Source: Bacillota bacterium
Lineage (GTDB): Bacteria > Bacillota > Sulfobacillia > Sulfobacillales > JAIMBI01
Direction: 5' to 3'
Assembly: GCA_021846505.1 (NCBI GenBank)
Contig: JAJZWV010000010.1
Location: 17,922-81,921 of the forward strand
Length of the DNA stretch: 64,000 nucleotides
In this document: in pieces, positions 41,989-50,252 of the stretch
Layout: the number at the start of each line of letters is the position of its first letter
Numbering within the stretch: the first letter of the stretch is position 1
Notes under the pieces: model-generated
The model's input: only the letters and a program-made list of their open reading frames with translations
Databases searched by the model: none
Told to the model about the DNA's origin: nothing
Position numbers and translations under genes: made by a program

Positions 41989-43788
41989 ATGCACACTGAG
42001 GGATCGATGCCTGCCGAGATTTCCTATCACTTTCCGAAGCACGGGCGGCTCCACGTGCGGGTGGGGGAGTACACCCGGGCGCTGGCGGACCTGTTCGAGC
42101 GCGAGGGCGGCCTGGTGACGCGGCTCAAGCAAACCGACCAGCTGGGCAACCTGCGCTACTTCTACCCCGGGGCCCACCACACGCGCTACGAGTATCTCGT
42201 TCTGCAGTGGTATCTGCTGGCCCGCCTGGCTGGGGTGAAAGACACCAGTGAAGCGACGCTGGGCCTGCACGGCGGGGTCCGGGACCTGCCGCGGCTGGCG
42301 AGCAGCCATGCGCCGCAGGGTGTCGATGTGCTGCAGAGCATGGTGCTGCTGGCCAACGTGGGGCATCTGCCCGAAACGCTGGCGGGCGAGCGGGCCGTGC
42401 TGGCCGTCCTGGCACAGGACTCGGGCCTTAAGGCGGCATTTCAAAACCTTTTGGGCGATGCCCGCCAAGCTTTTGGCATCGCGCTGTCACAATTCGATCC
42501 CTATGGACTGCACCTGTACTTGGCCTGGATGTGGTTAGAGCAGCTCAGGAGCTTTGACGCGGATCCGAATGTGCGGGACTATGGCCGCGAGGTGCTGTGG
42601 CACCAGCTGGCGCCCGACAGCGACGGCAAGTGGGGCCGGTTTCAGAAGCTGGCCCAGCAGGTGCGCCGCATTGCCTACCTCACACTGGACACGCTCTACA
42701 CACCCGCGCCCTTTTCCATCGAATTTGGCACCCTGGAAGACGACCTGACCCGCCATCCGGAGGCTTATCTGCTGGACACCTCGCCCTTCCAGACGGCGCT
42801 GCTGGAGCTGAACCAAGTCATGCGGCGGCTGGTGTATCAGTCGCCGGAGGCGCTCTTATCCATGGCCGCCATCACTCGGGAGCGGATGCGGCGCCTTATG
42901 CGGGCCCGCGACGCCCTGATGGCGCCGGGCGGCTGGCTCACGGCCATCTATCCCCCCAAGGGCGGCAAGCTCGCGGACGTGCTGCATGGCACGCTCCCGG
43001 CGGCCGCCGCCTCCGACGTGGACGCCAGCCGGGCGATGGCGCTCGAGATCGCCCTGCCGGTCCGCAAGGCCGTGTGGCGCAACACCGTGGCGCTGGAAGT
43101 CCAGATGGGGCTGGAGGCGGACCGCAGCGCTCGCGCCGCCTGCGACTGGGATGCGGCGTCCCAAACGCTGGGCATCGCGTTTGCTCCCGTGCCCCACCAG
43201 AGCCCGGAGCAGTGGGCGGCGGTGGCCGGGCGCTTTTGGCAGGGCGTGCTTGGCCGCGTGACCGACCCCGACGCGCCGGCCCTCGCCACCCCCGCCAGCG
43301 CGCGGGCGCTGTATCTCTATGCCCTCCGCGCCGCCCTAGGGGACCGGCTGGTGCCGGCGGTGCGGTCCGACTCTCTCGGCGGCCAGGCGGAGCCCGTGTG
43401 CTGGGCGCCGCGCGCCAAGGATTTGGCGCCGGTCCTGACCGCTTGGGTGGATGGTGCTGCCGACGCGGTAAAGGATTCCGTGCAGCATGAAGTGCGCGTG
43501 CTGGCCGCAGTGTGCGAGCACCTGGACCGGCGGGGCCCGGCGCTGGCGTATGGCGGGCAGACCGTGCTGTATGACGGATCCGAGATCAAGGTGGAGTTGG
43601 ATGGGGTGGTGTTGCTGGCCGGCGGCGACCACGGTGCGTCGGCCATCGTGTGGGTGGAGGCGAAGAAGGCAGGCTCAAAGCCCGCCCGTGCCCAGCTGAG
43701 GGCCCGAATCTCTGACGTCATCCGGCTGCCGGTGATTGACGTGGGCGATGTGGACGGCGGCGCCTGGGCCGAAACCTCGCCGGGCTAG
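41989..43788 (+). CDS. Large protein with degenerate HD-like motif and PD-(D/E)XK-like C-terminus
   Basis: This is a 599-residue protein with a perfect AAGGAGG site before the ATG. Residues 56-69 (RYFYPGAHHTRYEY) match the opening motif of HD-domain dNTPases, which read PGAxHTRxEH. The expected metal doublet (LLHDIGH) appears as LLANVGH at 120-126, so this domain is probably inactive as a phosphohydrolase. The C-terminal 70 residues read KVELDGVVLL ... IVWVEAKKAG, placing Asp538, Glu557 and Lys559 as in PD-(D/E)XK nucleases. The middle is helical and unassigned. It has no operon partner. A nucleic-acid-cleaving role, possibly defensive, is inferred. Confidence 0.7.
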   Translation: MHTEGSMPAEISYHFPKHGRLHVRVGEYTRALADLFEREGGLVTRLKQTDQLGNLRYFYPGAHHTRYEYLVLQWYLLARLAGVKDTSEATLGLHGGVRDLPRLASSHAPQGVDVLQSMVLLANVGHLPETLAGERAVLAVLAQDSGLKAAFQNLLGDARQAFGIALSQFDPYGLHLYLAWMWLEQLRSFDADPNVRDYGREVLWHQLAPDSDGKWGRFQKLAQQVRRIAYLTLDTLYTPAPFSIEFGTLEDDLTRHPEAYLLDTSPFQTALLELNQVMRRLVYQSPEALLSMAAITRERMRRLMRARDALMAPGGWLTAIYPPKGGKLADVLHGTLPAAAASDVDASRAMALEIALPVRKAVWRNTVALEVQMGLEADRSARAACDWDAASQTLGIAFAPVPHQSPEQWAAVAGRFWQGVLGRVTDPDAPALATPASARALYLYALRAALGDRLVPAVRSDSLGGQAEPVCWAPRAKDLAPVLTAWVDGAADAVKDSVQHEVRVLAAVCEHLDRRGPALAYGGQTVLYDGSEIKVELDGVVLLAGGDHGASAIVWVEAKKAGSKPARAQLRARISDVIRLPVIDVGDVDGGAWAETSPG

Positions 43789-44225
43789 CGGCCCGCGCTC
43801 CTGCCCGCCAACCGCTTTTTCCCCTTCCCGCGCGTGCTTGACGACGCAGCATGCATCCGGGGGACAGCAGCAAAGACTTCGTGGGCGGTGACAGCGTCTC
43901 GGAGCGGGACCTGGGGGGCCCCGCTGGCCACCCACGCTGCGGTGCTGGAAAGCCGTGCGATTGGCCAAGTAGACGGGGTGTGGGGCGAAACGCCCCTCAC
44001 GCTGATGGTGGCGCGGCACGGCAGGAGCGTGGGCGGAGACGGGCGGGCCGTGTGCGTGAACTGCGTGTGGCGGTGCAGAAGCGGACCCACGCGGTGACCT
44101 TGGTGGACAGCCCCCCGAAATCTGCCACCGGCAGAATGCCAAAGAAGCGGTGCGCCGCCAATTTGCATCGGGCTGGCACACGCAGCTGGCGGCCCCCGCG
44201 TTCTGGCCGGCATTTGGGCCCGCGC
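43789..44225. other. 437-base stretch without a convincing gene
   Basis: Both strands are open for stretches, as expected at this G+C content, but none shows a ribosome site, sensible composition or a recognisable motif. It separates two convergent genes. No terminator hairpin stands out. Confidence 0.4.
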
Positions 44226-45650
44226 TTACGTCGCGTCTTGGCCTGCCGCCGCCGCTGCGGAGGCGCTGGTCGGCTCGGGCCGCAGGAGCCGCACCAGGAG
44301 CAGCGCCGACAGCACGCCGGGCACTAACAGTGGCCACAGCGGCTGGTGCACGAGGGCGCCTGCCAAATGCCAGGTGGTGATGAGGCCGAGCAGAAACAGC
44401 ACGTGCGGCCACGTGGGCGCGGCATCGAGTGGTAGCACCAGAAAGCTGGCCACGGCGATGGCGGACACCGCGGCCCACGGCAGAGCGGTGGCGGACAGAA
44501 ACCGGACCACCGCCCGGTCCGTCCAAAACTGGCGGAGAAACGGGTTGCCCATATCTCGCTCGAACAGCTGTGACATGGCGGGCCGCCGCACTCGATAGCG
44601 CAGCAGCAGCCAAAACAGCAGCGCCAAGGTGGCGCCCGGCTGGAACACCACGACCAGCGCGGCGCGAAAAATCAGCGCGGTGCCCCCCAGTCGGAGGAAG
44701 TCGTCCGGCAGGCGCACCTGGCTCCAGAAGAACCGCCCCACCTCCCACCAGGGCGGGCGCCGCTGAGGCAGGTGGCCGCGCGGGGTCAGGTGGCGCATGC
44801 GATCCTGCTGGCGAATGGCCTCGGCGGCCGGCCCGCTGCGCACCACTTGGAGCCCCAGGGCCCGGATGTCGGCGTAGGGCTGGCTGGCTTCCTGCACCGT
44901 CAGCATGTTCAGCCCCGGCGCGAGGGCGATGATGAGGGCCCACGCGCCGGCGGCCCCGACGCCCACCGCCAGCCAGGCCGCGGCCCACGAGCCGCCCCCG
45001 AGGGGCGCCGCCACGGCGCGCATCGGCCAGAGCGCCGCGGGCCAGGCGGACCCGAGCAGCGGGAGCACCGCCAGGGGAAGCGGCCAGAGCCACCGCACGG
45101 GCGGCCCCGGCCGAGTGGCCCGCCACAGCGACAGCACAAAGCCCCACGCGGCGGCCGTGGCTGCCGCGCCGCCCACGAGGGCGCCCCACGGAAGCGTGGG
45201 GCCAACATGCAGGGCGCTGGCCAGCAGGATTCCCCCAAAGCCCAGCACCACACCGACTCGAACGGCGCGAGGGATCATGTCGGCGAGGGCCAGCACTCGC
45301 CGCGAAATGGGGGAGGGAGCGAGCCACTCTAGGTCGCCGTGGCGGAGTCGGAGGGGCGGATGGGCCAGCGAGGCCGCCAGCCAGGCCACCAATCCCAGCC
45401 CCAGCGCATCTGGCAGCCCGACGGCCAGGTGCGCGGGCGGCACCGCCGATCCGAGGCTGTGCACCAGCGCGGCCGCGCCCGCCGCGCTGACCACCACCCA
45501 GAGCCCGCCCAGCATCAGGATGTAGACCAAGTACAGTCGGGTGAACACATCGGGGTGGGTGAAATCGACACCCACCACTGACAGCCAGTAGTGCGCGCTC
45601 ACCTCCCACTCTCGATAGCGGAGCCGGGCGACAAGCCCGACAGCTCTCAT
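44226..45650 (-). CDS. Multi-pass ABC-type exporter permease
   Basis: This 474-residue integral membrane protein has at least ten hydrophobic segments, for example LYLVYILMLGGLWVVVSAAG, VRVGVVLGFGGILLASALHV and LFLLGLITTWHLAGALVHQP. A cytoplasmic stretch carries a HGDLEWLAPSPISRR loop seen in ABC-2-like permeases of Gram-positive exporters. Its ATG overlaps the ATPase stop as ATGA. The substrate is unknown. Confidence 0.8.
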   Translation of the reverse strand: MRAVGLVARLRYREWEVSAHYWLSVVGVDFTHPDVFTRLYLVYILMLGGLWVVVSAAGAAALVHSLGSAVPPAHLAVGLPDALGLGLVAWLAASLAHPPLRLRHGDLEWLAPSPISRRVLALADMIPRAVRVGVVLGFGGILLASALHVGPTLPWGALVGGAAATAAAWGFVLSLWRATRPGPPVRWLWPLPLAVLPLLGSAWPAALWPMRAVAAPLGGGSWAAAWLAVGVGAAGAWALIIALAPGLNMLTVQEASQPYADIRALGLQVVRSGPAAEAIRQQDRMRHLTPRGHLPQRRPPWWEVGRFFWSQVRLPDDFLRLGGTALIFRAALVVVFQPGATLALLFWLLLRYRVRRPAMSQLFERDMGNPFLRQFWTDRAVVRFLSATALPWAAVSAIAVASFLVLPLDAAPTWPHVLFLLGLITTWHLAGALVHQPLWPLLVPGVLSALLLVRLLRPEPTSASAAAAAGQDAT

Positions 45651-46375
45651 GCATCCACCGCCGAGCCGCTGACCAGCAGCTGGTGCGGCAGCGCTGCAAG
45701 TCCTTCGGCGCTGCCGCTCCACACTTCATCCAACAGCGCATCGCGCTGGAGGGTGCCGGCCATCAGCATGAGGATGCGGTCGGGCGGGTGAGTCGGGGGG
45801 AGCAGGTGGGTTGAGGCCAGAACCGTCGCGCCCGCTCGGGCCAGCAGGGTGAGGCGCTCAGCCAGATAAAGCTGGGAAGCCGGATCCAGTGCGCCATATG
45901 GCTCATCAAGGAGCAGCGCGGAGGGCGCTGCCAAGAGGGACATGGCCAGGGCCAGCTTGTATTGCATGCCGCGGGAGAGGCTGGCGGGGTAGGCGCCTTG
46001 GTGGGGGGCCATGCTGAAGGCCGACAGCAAGCGCTCGGCCTCGGACTGCCAGCGCTCCAGGCCGTGCGCCTGGGCCACCACCTGGAGATGCTCCCACGCC
46101 GTGAGTTCCGGATAAAAGGCGGGGGTGTCGGGCACCAGCTTGACGCGAGCGCGGAGCCGGCGCTCCGCCCGCTCGAATGCGAGGCCATCAATGGCGACCG
46201 CGCCGTCGCTGGGCCGAATCCAACCACCCAGCGCCTTCAGCAGCGTGGATTTCCCCGCACCGTTGAGTCCAACGAGAATCGCATATTGGCCCGCCGGCAA
46301 GGATAGATCGATCCCGCGCAGCGCGGCAAACCCGCCGAAGCGCATCCAAAGGTTGCTGCACGCAATGCGGTCCAA
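45647..46375 (-). CDS. ABC transporter ATPase
   Basis: This protein of about 242 residues has Walker A VGLNGAGKSTLLKAL, a signature SLSRGMQYKLALAM (SRGM in place of SGGQ, common in ABC-2 exporters) and Walker B ALLLDEPYGALDPAS. The switch is ASTHLL. The TTG at 46375 is chosen because the first beta strand (IACSNLWMRFGGFAALRGID) starts right after it. An open upstream extension lacks conserved sequence. It forms a two-gene exporter with the permease. Confidence 0.85.
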   Translation of the reverse strand: MDRIACSNLWMRFGGFAALRGIDLSLPAGQYAILVGLNGAGKSTLLKALGGWIRPSDGAVAIDGLAFERAERRLRARVKLVPDTPAFYPELTAWEHLQVVAQAHGLERWQSEAERLLSAFSMAPHQGAYPASLSRGMQYKLALAMSLLAAPSALLLDEPYGALDPASQLYLAERLTLLARAGATVLASTHLLPPTHPPDRILMLMAGTLQRDALLDEVWSGSAEGLAALPHQLLVSGSAVDA

Positions 46376-46863
46376 AGGCGACCCCCCGGTCCTTGGCCGC
46401 CCATCGGCGGGCGAGATACCTACACAGTACGGGGCGGCCTGGCGGACAGCAAGTTTCGCTGTGCCGTGGATCGCCAGGCACGTCAACCCTTGCGCCCACC
46501 GGCGCGCGGATGTCCTCACCGGCAGCCGGCAGCGATTCTTGGCCGCCATGCCTTCTATCAGCGGGAGGTTACATTCCGGTGCGGCTTCCGCGGATTGCCA
46601 AACCTTTTGCTCCCCCTTTCCTCAGGCCGCCGCCGACGCTGGACCGAATCTCCAGGGCATCTTAGCAACTCAGCGTTGCAGGCTGAACCGCTACACCCGC
46701 CTGGGTCCGCATGCGACGTGGCGCACGCTTGAGGGGTTCAGGCACTCGAGGCTCGGACAGCTCCAGCCCCCTTGATTCAGCAGGGCGATCCCCCGATGCT
46801 GCACCTGCAGGCCGAAACCTCCAGCGCCAGGGCGGAGTTGGAGGGGCAAGGAGGCATCCCGCC
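46376..46863. other. 488-base divergent intergenic region
   Basis: It lies between the start of the ABC ATPase (minus) and the start of the lipoprotein pseudogene (plus), so promoters for both should be here. I cannot pick convincing -35/-10 pairs. AAGGAGG near 46848-46854 serves the lipoprotein start. Confidence 0.4.
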
Positions 46864-48011
46864 GTGGCGCTTTCGCGCCCACGCAGGTGGCTTGGCCCCG
46901 TGGCAGCCGCTGCGGCGCTGTTGGCCGCTTGTGGTTCGGTGGGGCCTGGGACTGCAACTCCCTGCCTGACCACTGTGCCGACCGCCTGGCGGGCGGCCAC
47001 GCGCGCCACCAAGCCGACCTCGGCATGGACCGTCGCCGCTACATCTCTGGGACGGGTCTCCTGACCCGCCCTTGCACAGCAAACGGGGTTTGGCCGGCTC
47101 CAGGCCCCGGTTCGCCTCCAGCTCACGACAACCCGCCTACTCGCGATTGCTCCGCAAGCTGGCTTGGCACAGAGCGCGTATTGGGTGCTATCCGCTCCTT
47201 TCCCGGCGGCGGGCGCGTACGAGCCCGCCGTGCTGCTCCAAGACATGACCCGAGACGCGCACGCTGGCACCGCCCGCCTCACCAGGGTGGCGGTGACGGA
47301 TGTCTGGACCAAGGCCGCCGGTGGTGCTGCCGTGTCCCGCGCGCTGCCCACCCATCCCGGGCGGCTTCTGCTCTGCGGCCAGTGATCGCAGAAAGGGCCC
47401 TGGTCGGTAGGCCCCCACGGGATCCAAGCCGTGAGCGCATCGGTGATCCACACGGCACCTGGCCGCCGGGTGGGGTTTGACCACCACGGTCTCGTATTTG
47501 GCACCAGGGTTGGCGCCACCGCCACGGCCACCTGGATACCGCTGGCAGCCGTCAACCCGCAAAGGCGCCTTCCCACAAGTTTTGTGGCGTCGCGCACCGT
47601 GGTGCGGCCGTATCTCCTGGGAGCCACCCTCTGACCTCCATCACCAGCTGGCACTACTGGCCGGCCGGCATCATGCCGAGGTGCGCCAGCATGGGGTGGA
47701 TCGCCAGCGGCACAGACCGCCAAGGCCGCGCCGTGACGGCCTGGGAGTGGGGTCCAGGCGGTGTGCTCCACGAGGCGTGGGTCTACACGGGCCAGGGCAT
47801 CTCGGGTGCTGCCGCGGTGGCCGCCGCGAGGCGCCATGGGTTCACCGTCAACACGGCACTGTCCCCTCGGCTGAATGATCCCGCCGCGCCGGTGTGGTAC
47901 GTCGCGGTGTGGAACAACCTGAATTCGGGATGGGGCGATGTGCTGGTGAGCTGGCGCACGGGGCGGATCGTGGGGCACTCGCCGCAGGCTGCGCTGCCCG
48001 TGCCGCCTTAA
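46864..48011 (+). pseudogene. Lipoprotein pseudogene with in-frame TGA codons and a frameshift
   Basis: The GTG at 46864, with AAGGAGG nine bases upstream, starts a lipoprotein signal (RRWLGPVAAAAALLAACGSV). The same frame continues with protein-like content across TGA codons at 47062-47064 and 47383-47385. Between them lies AQSAYWVLSAPFPAAGAYEP and after them GFDHHGLVFGTRVGATATAT. Near 47600-47634 the sense moves to another frame, ending HGFTVNTALSPRLNDPAAPV, WYVAVWNNLNSGWGDVLVSW and stop at 48011. The restored product would have about 380 residues. The family is not recognised. Confidence 0.6.
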
Positions 48012-48581
48012 AGCGCACCGCTGGCCCCGAGCCGTACGGCTCGGCAGCGCAGTGGCCATGGCGCACACACCGACCAAACTCCGCGCACCGAAGTGCGGCA
48101 CGCCTCAGTGGCGATGCACACAAAGGACAGGCAAGGGGAACGTGGCGAAAAGGGGCGTGTCATTGCTGGCTTTTCGCGCCGGCCGTGCAGGTGCTGCCTG
48201 CCTGGGTGTCCGAGGAAAGCTTCGCGGGCGGCGATGATGTGGCCGGCGTTCAGCAGGGGCGGCCAGCTTCGGGTGCGATATGGCGCTGTCGGATGGGCCG
48301 CCCCTTAGAGGCGCGCCACCTGCTTTGACCGGGTGGCCGAAGTAGCGGCCCCTGTGCTTGGCTCACTGTCGCGCAAGGGCGGACGCGGCGGGCCGCTGGC
48401 CGATCAGCATGAGCGCCGAAGAACCAGCGGGTTGTATGCTGCGCAGCCATGGGCGCCGGAGTCACGGCGCCAGCGAGCGTGGGCACTCCTGCCCGTGAAG
48501 GCGCCCCATCGGATGCCGCGGCGATTTTGTATGATGGAGTTCGCAAGGACGCACGGGTCTGTCGCCGAAAGGAGTGACCCC
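48012..48581. other. 570-base stretch without a convincing gene
   Basis: Short frames on both strands lack motifs or ribosome sites. A possible -10 (TATGAT, about 48529-48534) lies about 50 bases before the hydrolase start. Otherwise I see nothing. Confidence 0.4.
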
Positions 48582-49196
48582 ATGGGGCAAACAACGGCGG
48601 TTCCCACGGCCGATGGCGGCCGGGTGGTGGTGACGGCGGTGGGGGACGGCGGGCCGGCGCTGCTGCTGTGTCATGGCCAGGCGTTCAGCCGCGAGAGCTT
48701 CCTGGCTTATGCCCAGGACGTGAGCAGCAGCGGCGTCACGGCTGCGGCCCTGGATTTTCGCGGCTACGGCGACTCCCAGGCGGGATCCGACGGGCTGGGC
48801 GCCCGCGACCTGGACGTGCTGGCGGTTTTGGGGTGGCTGGCGGCTTTGGGGCACGCCCCGGTGATTGCGCTGGGAGCCAGCATGGGCGGGGGTGCCGTGC
48901 TGCGCGCTGCCCTGCGCGAGGCTACCGTGTTTGAGGGGGGGCTCATCACGTGGTCGACGGTGGCGATCGGGGAGATTCGGCCCGACAGCGCCTTCGGCAC
49001 CGGGCCCAAGCTGTTTTGCGTGAGCGCCGATGAGCCCATGCACCAGCAGACGATTGCCATGCATGCGGCCGCCCAATCCCCCAAGGAGTTGGTGGTGCTG
49101 CCCGGGAGCGGGCATGCGCAGCAAATTCTATCGGGACCCGCTGCGCCGCTGCTGAAGGCGGCGGTCAGCAAGTTCCTGGCGCGTGCCACAGCCTGA
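48582..49196 (+). CDS. Alpha/beta-fold hydrolase
   Basis: This 204-residue hydrolase has an oxyanion-side LLLCHGQAFSRESF, LDFRGYGDSQAG and the nucleophile elbow ALGASMGGGAVL (Ser in GASMG). The acid is likely in CVSADEPMHQ and the histidine in LPGSGHAQQI. The complete triad suggests an active esterase or dienelactone-hydrolase-like enzyme without a lid domain. GGAG lies before the ATG. The open frame extends upstream but without conserved content. The substrate is unknown. Confidence 0.88.
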   Translation: MGQTTAVPTADGGRVVVTAVGDGGPALLLCHGQAFSRESFLAYAQDVSSSGVTAAALDFRGYGDSQAGSDGLGARDLDVLAVLGWLAALGHAPVIALGASMGGGAVLRAALREATVFEGGLITWSTVAIGEIRPDSAFGTGPKLFCVSADEPMHQQTIAMHAAAQSPKELVVLPGSGHAQQILSGPAAPLLKAAVSKFLARATA

Positions 49197-49218
49197 AGCC
49201 ATCCTCGGAAGCCAGCGA

Positions 49219-49250
49219 CTTACATCTATAGGTAATATATATATATTGGG
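49219..49250 (+). promoter_or_regulatory. AT-rich promoter-like stretch
   Basis: A run of alternating A and T (GGTAATATATATATATTGGG) stands out sharply from the GC-rich surroundings, about 210 bases before the peptidase gene. A promoter or DNA-opening site is plausible; exact elements are unclear. Confidence 0.35.
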
Positions 49251-49459
49251 ATTTCCCGTTCGCGTGTTACTAGGCGCTGACGTGCGCCTGTGCTACCCTG
49301 GGAAAGGCTCAATGTTCCGTGAATGGCGGCGGCGAAGGATTGAGGTGTTGTCGGCAGACGCCCATCCGCCCCGTGTGCCCTGGCCCATCGAACCCGCGCA
49401 GGGGCCGCACGCTGCCCCACCTGCGCATCGGGATCACCGGATCAGAGGAGGTTCCGCAG

Positions 49460-50194
49460 ATGACAGCGCCTGTTATCGGCATCACAACCTCGCACGTGGC
49501 GGAGGGCATTCTGCCTCACGACCGCGTGTCCTCGTCATATATTTTGGCGGTGCGGCACGCTGGCGGCATCCCTGTGCTGCTGCCCAACCTGGGTGACGCG
49601 AGCGCGCTCGCCGCGCTGGACGGCCTAGTGATTTCGGGCGGCGGCGACTTCGATCCCGCTACGTACGGCCAAAGCCCTGAGGGCACCCTGATGGCCGGGG
49701 TATCGGCAGAGCGGGATGCCACGGAGCTGGCACTCCTGCGTGCGGCCTCGCCGGACTTGCCTGTCTTGGGGATATGCCGCGGCATCCAAGCGCTGGCGGT
49801 GGCGTTTGGCGGCACGCTCATCCAGGATGTGCCCACCGCCCGCCCCAGCGAATTGGTGCATGCGCAGCCCGAGGGCCGCGACGCCCGCACGCACGGCGTG
49901 AGTGTGGAGCCTGGCTCGCAGCTCGGAGCCGTTTTGGGATCCCCATCGATTCGCGTGAATTCCTTTCACCACCAGGCGGTCGACCGCCTGCCGGACGGCT
50001 TTCGCGCGGTCGCGTGGGCCGACGATGGCCTCCTTGAGGGCATGGAGCGGTCCGACCGCCCATTTTGCCTGGGGGTGCAGTGGCACCCGGAAAACCTGAC
50101 CGAGAACGAAGAGCATGCGCGCCGGCTGTTTGAGGCGGTGGTGCGGGCGGCCGAGGTGCATCGGCTGCGGCGCCTGAGCCAAGAAGCCGGCTAA
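49460..50194 (+). CDS. Gamma-glutamyl-gamma-aminobutyrate hydrolase-like class I amidotransferase (peptidase C26)
   Basis: This 244-residue PuuD-type hydrolase has DGLVISGGGDFDPATYGQ, the nucleophile GICRGIQALAVAFGG (Cys106) and the His/Glu pair VQWHPEN (His209, Glu211). It cleaves gamma-glutamyl amides, for example in polyamine breakdown. GAGGAGG lies eight bases before the ATG. No other put/puu genes are next to it. The following gene encodes a peptide-binding lipoprotein, which may supply substrates. Confidence 0.92.
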   Translation: MTAPVIGITTSHVAEGILPHDRVSSSYILAVRHAGGIPVLLPNLGDASALAALDGLVISGGGDFDPATYGQSPEGTLMAGVSAERDATELALLRAASPDLPVLGICRGIQALAVAFGGTLIQDVPTARPSELVHAQPEGRDARTHGVSVEPGSQLGAVLGSPSIRVNSFHHQAVDRLPDGFRAVAWADDGLLEGMERSDRPFCLGVQWHPENLTENEEHARRLFEAVVRAAEVHRLRRLSQEAG

Positions 50195-50252
50195 GGATTT
50201 CCCGCCCGCCGCAGGCGTTTTGCGGAGCTGCTAAGACGGAGGTGATTCTGGT

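Noticed and set aside
43675..45741. A 688-codon open frame overlapping the ABC permease
   Set aside because: It runs in another frame of the same strand as the real permease (44226-45650) and is an Arg/Ala/Gly-rich shadow.
47062..47385. Selenocysteine or TGA recoding
   Set aside because: No selenocysteine insertion hairpin was recognised and TGA clearly terminates many neighbouring genes.
46662..48101. A 479-codon open frame on the minus strand
   Set aside because: It lies antisense to the lipoprotein pseudogene, has an Arg/Pro/Ala-rich composition with no motif or signal, and no ribosome site. Long antisense frames are expected at this G+C content.
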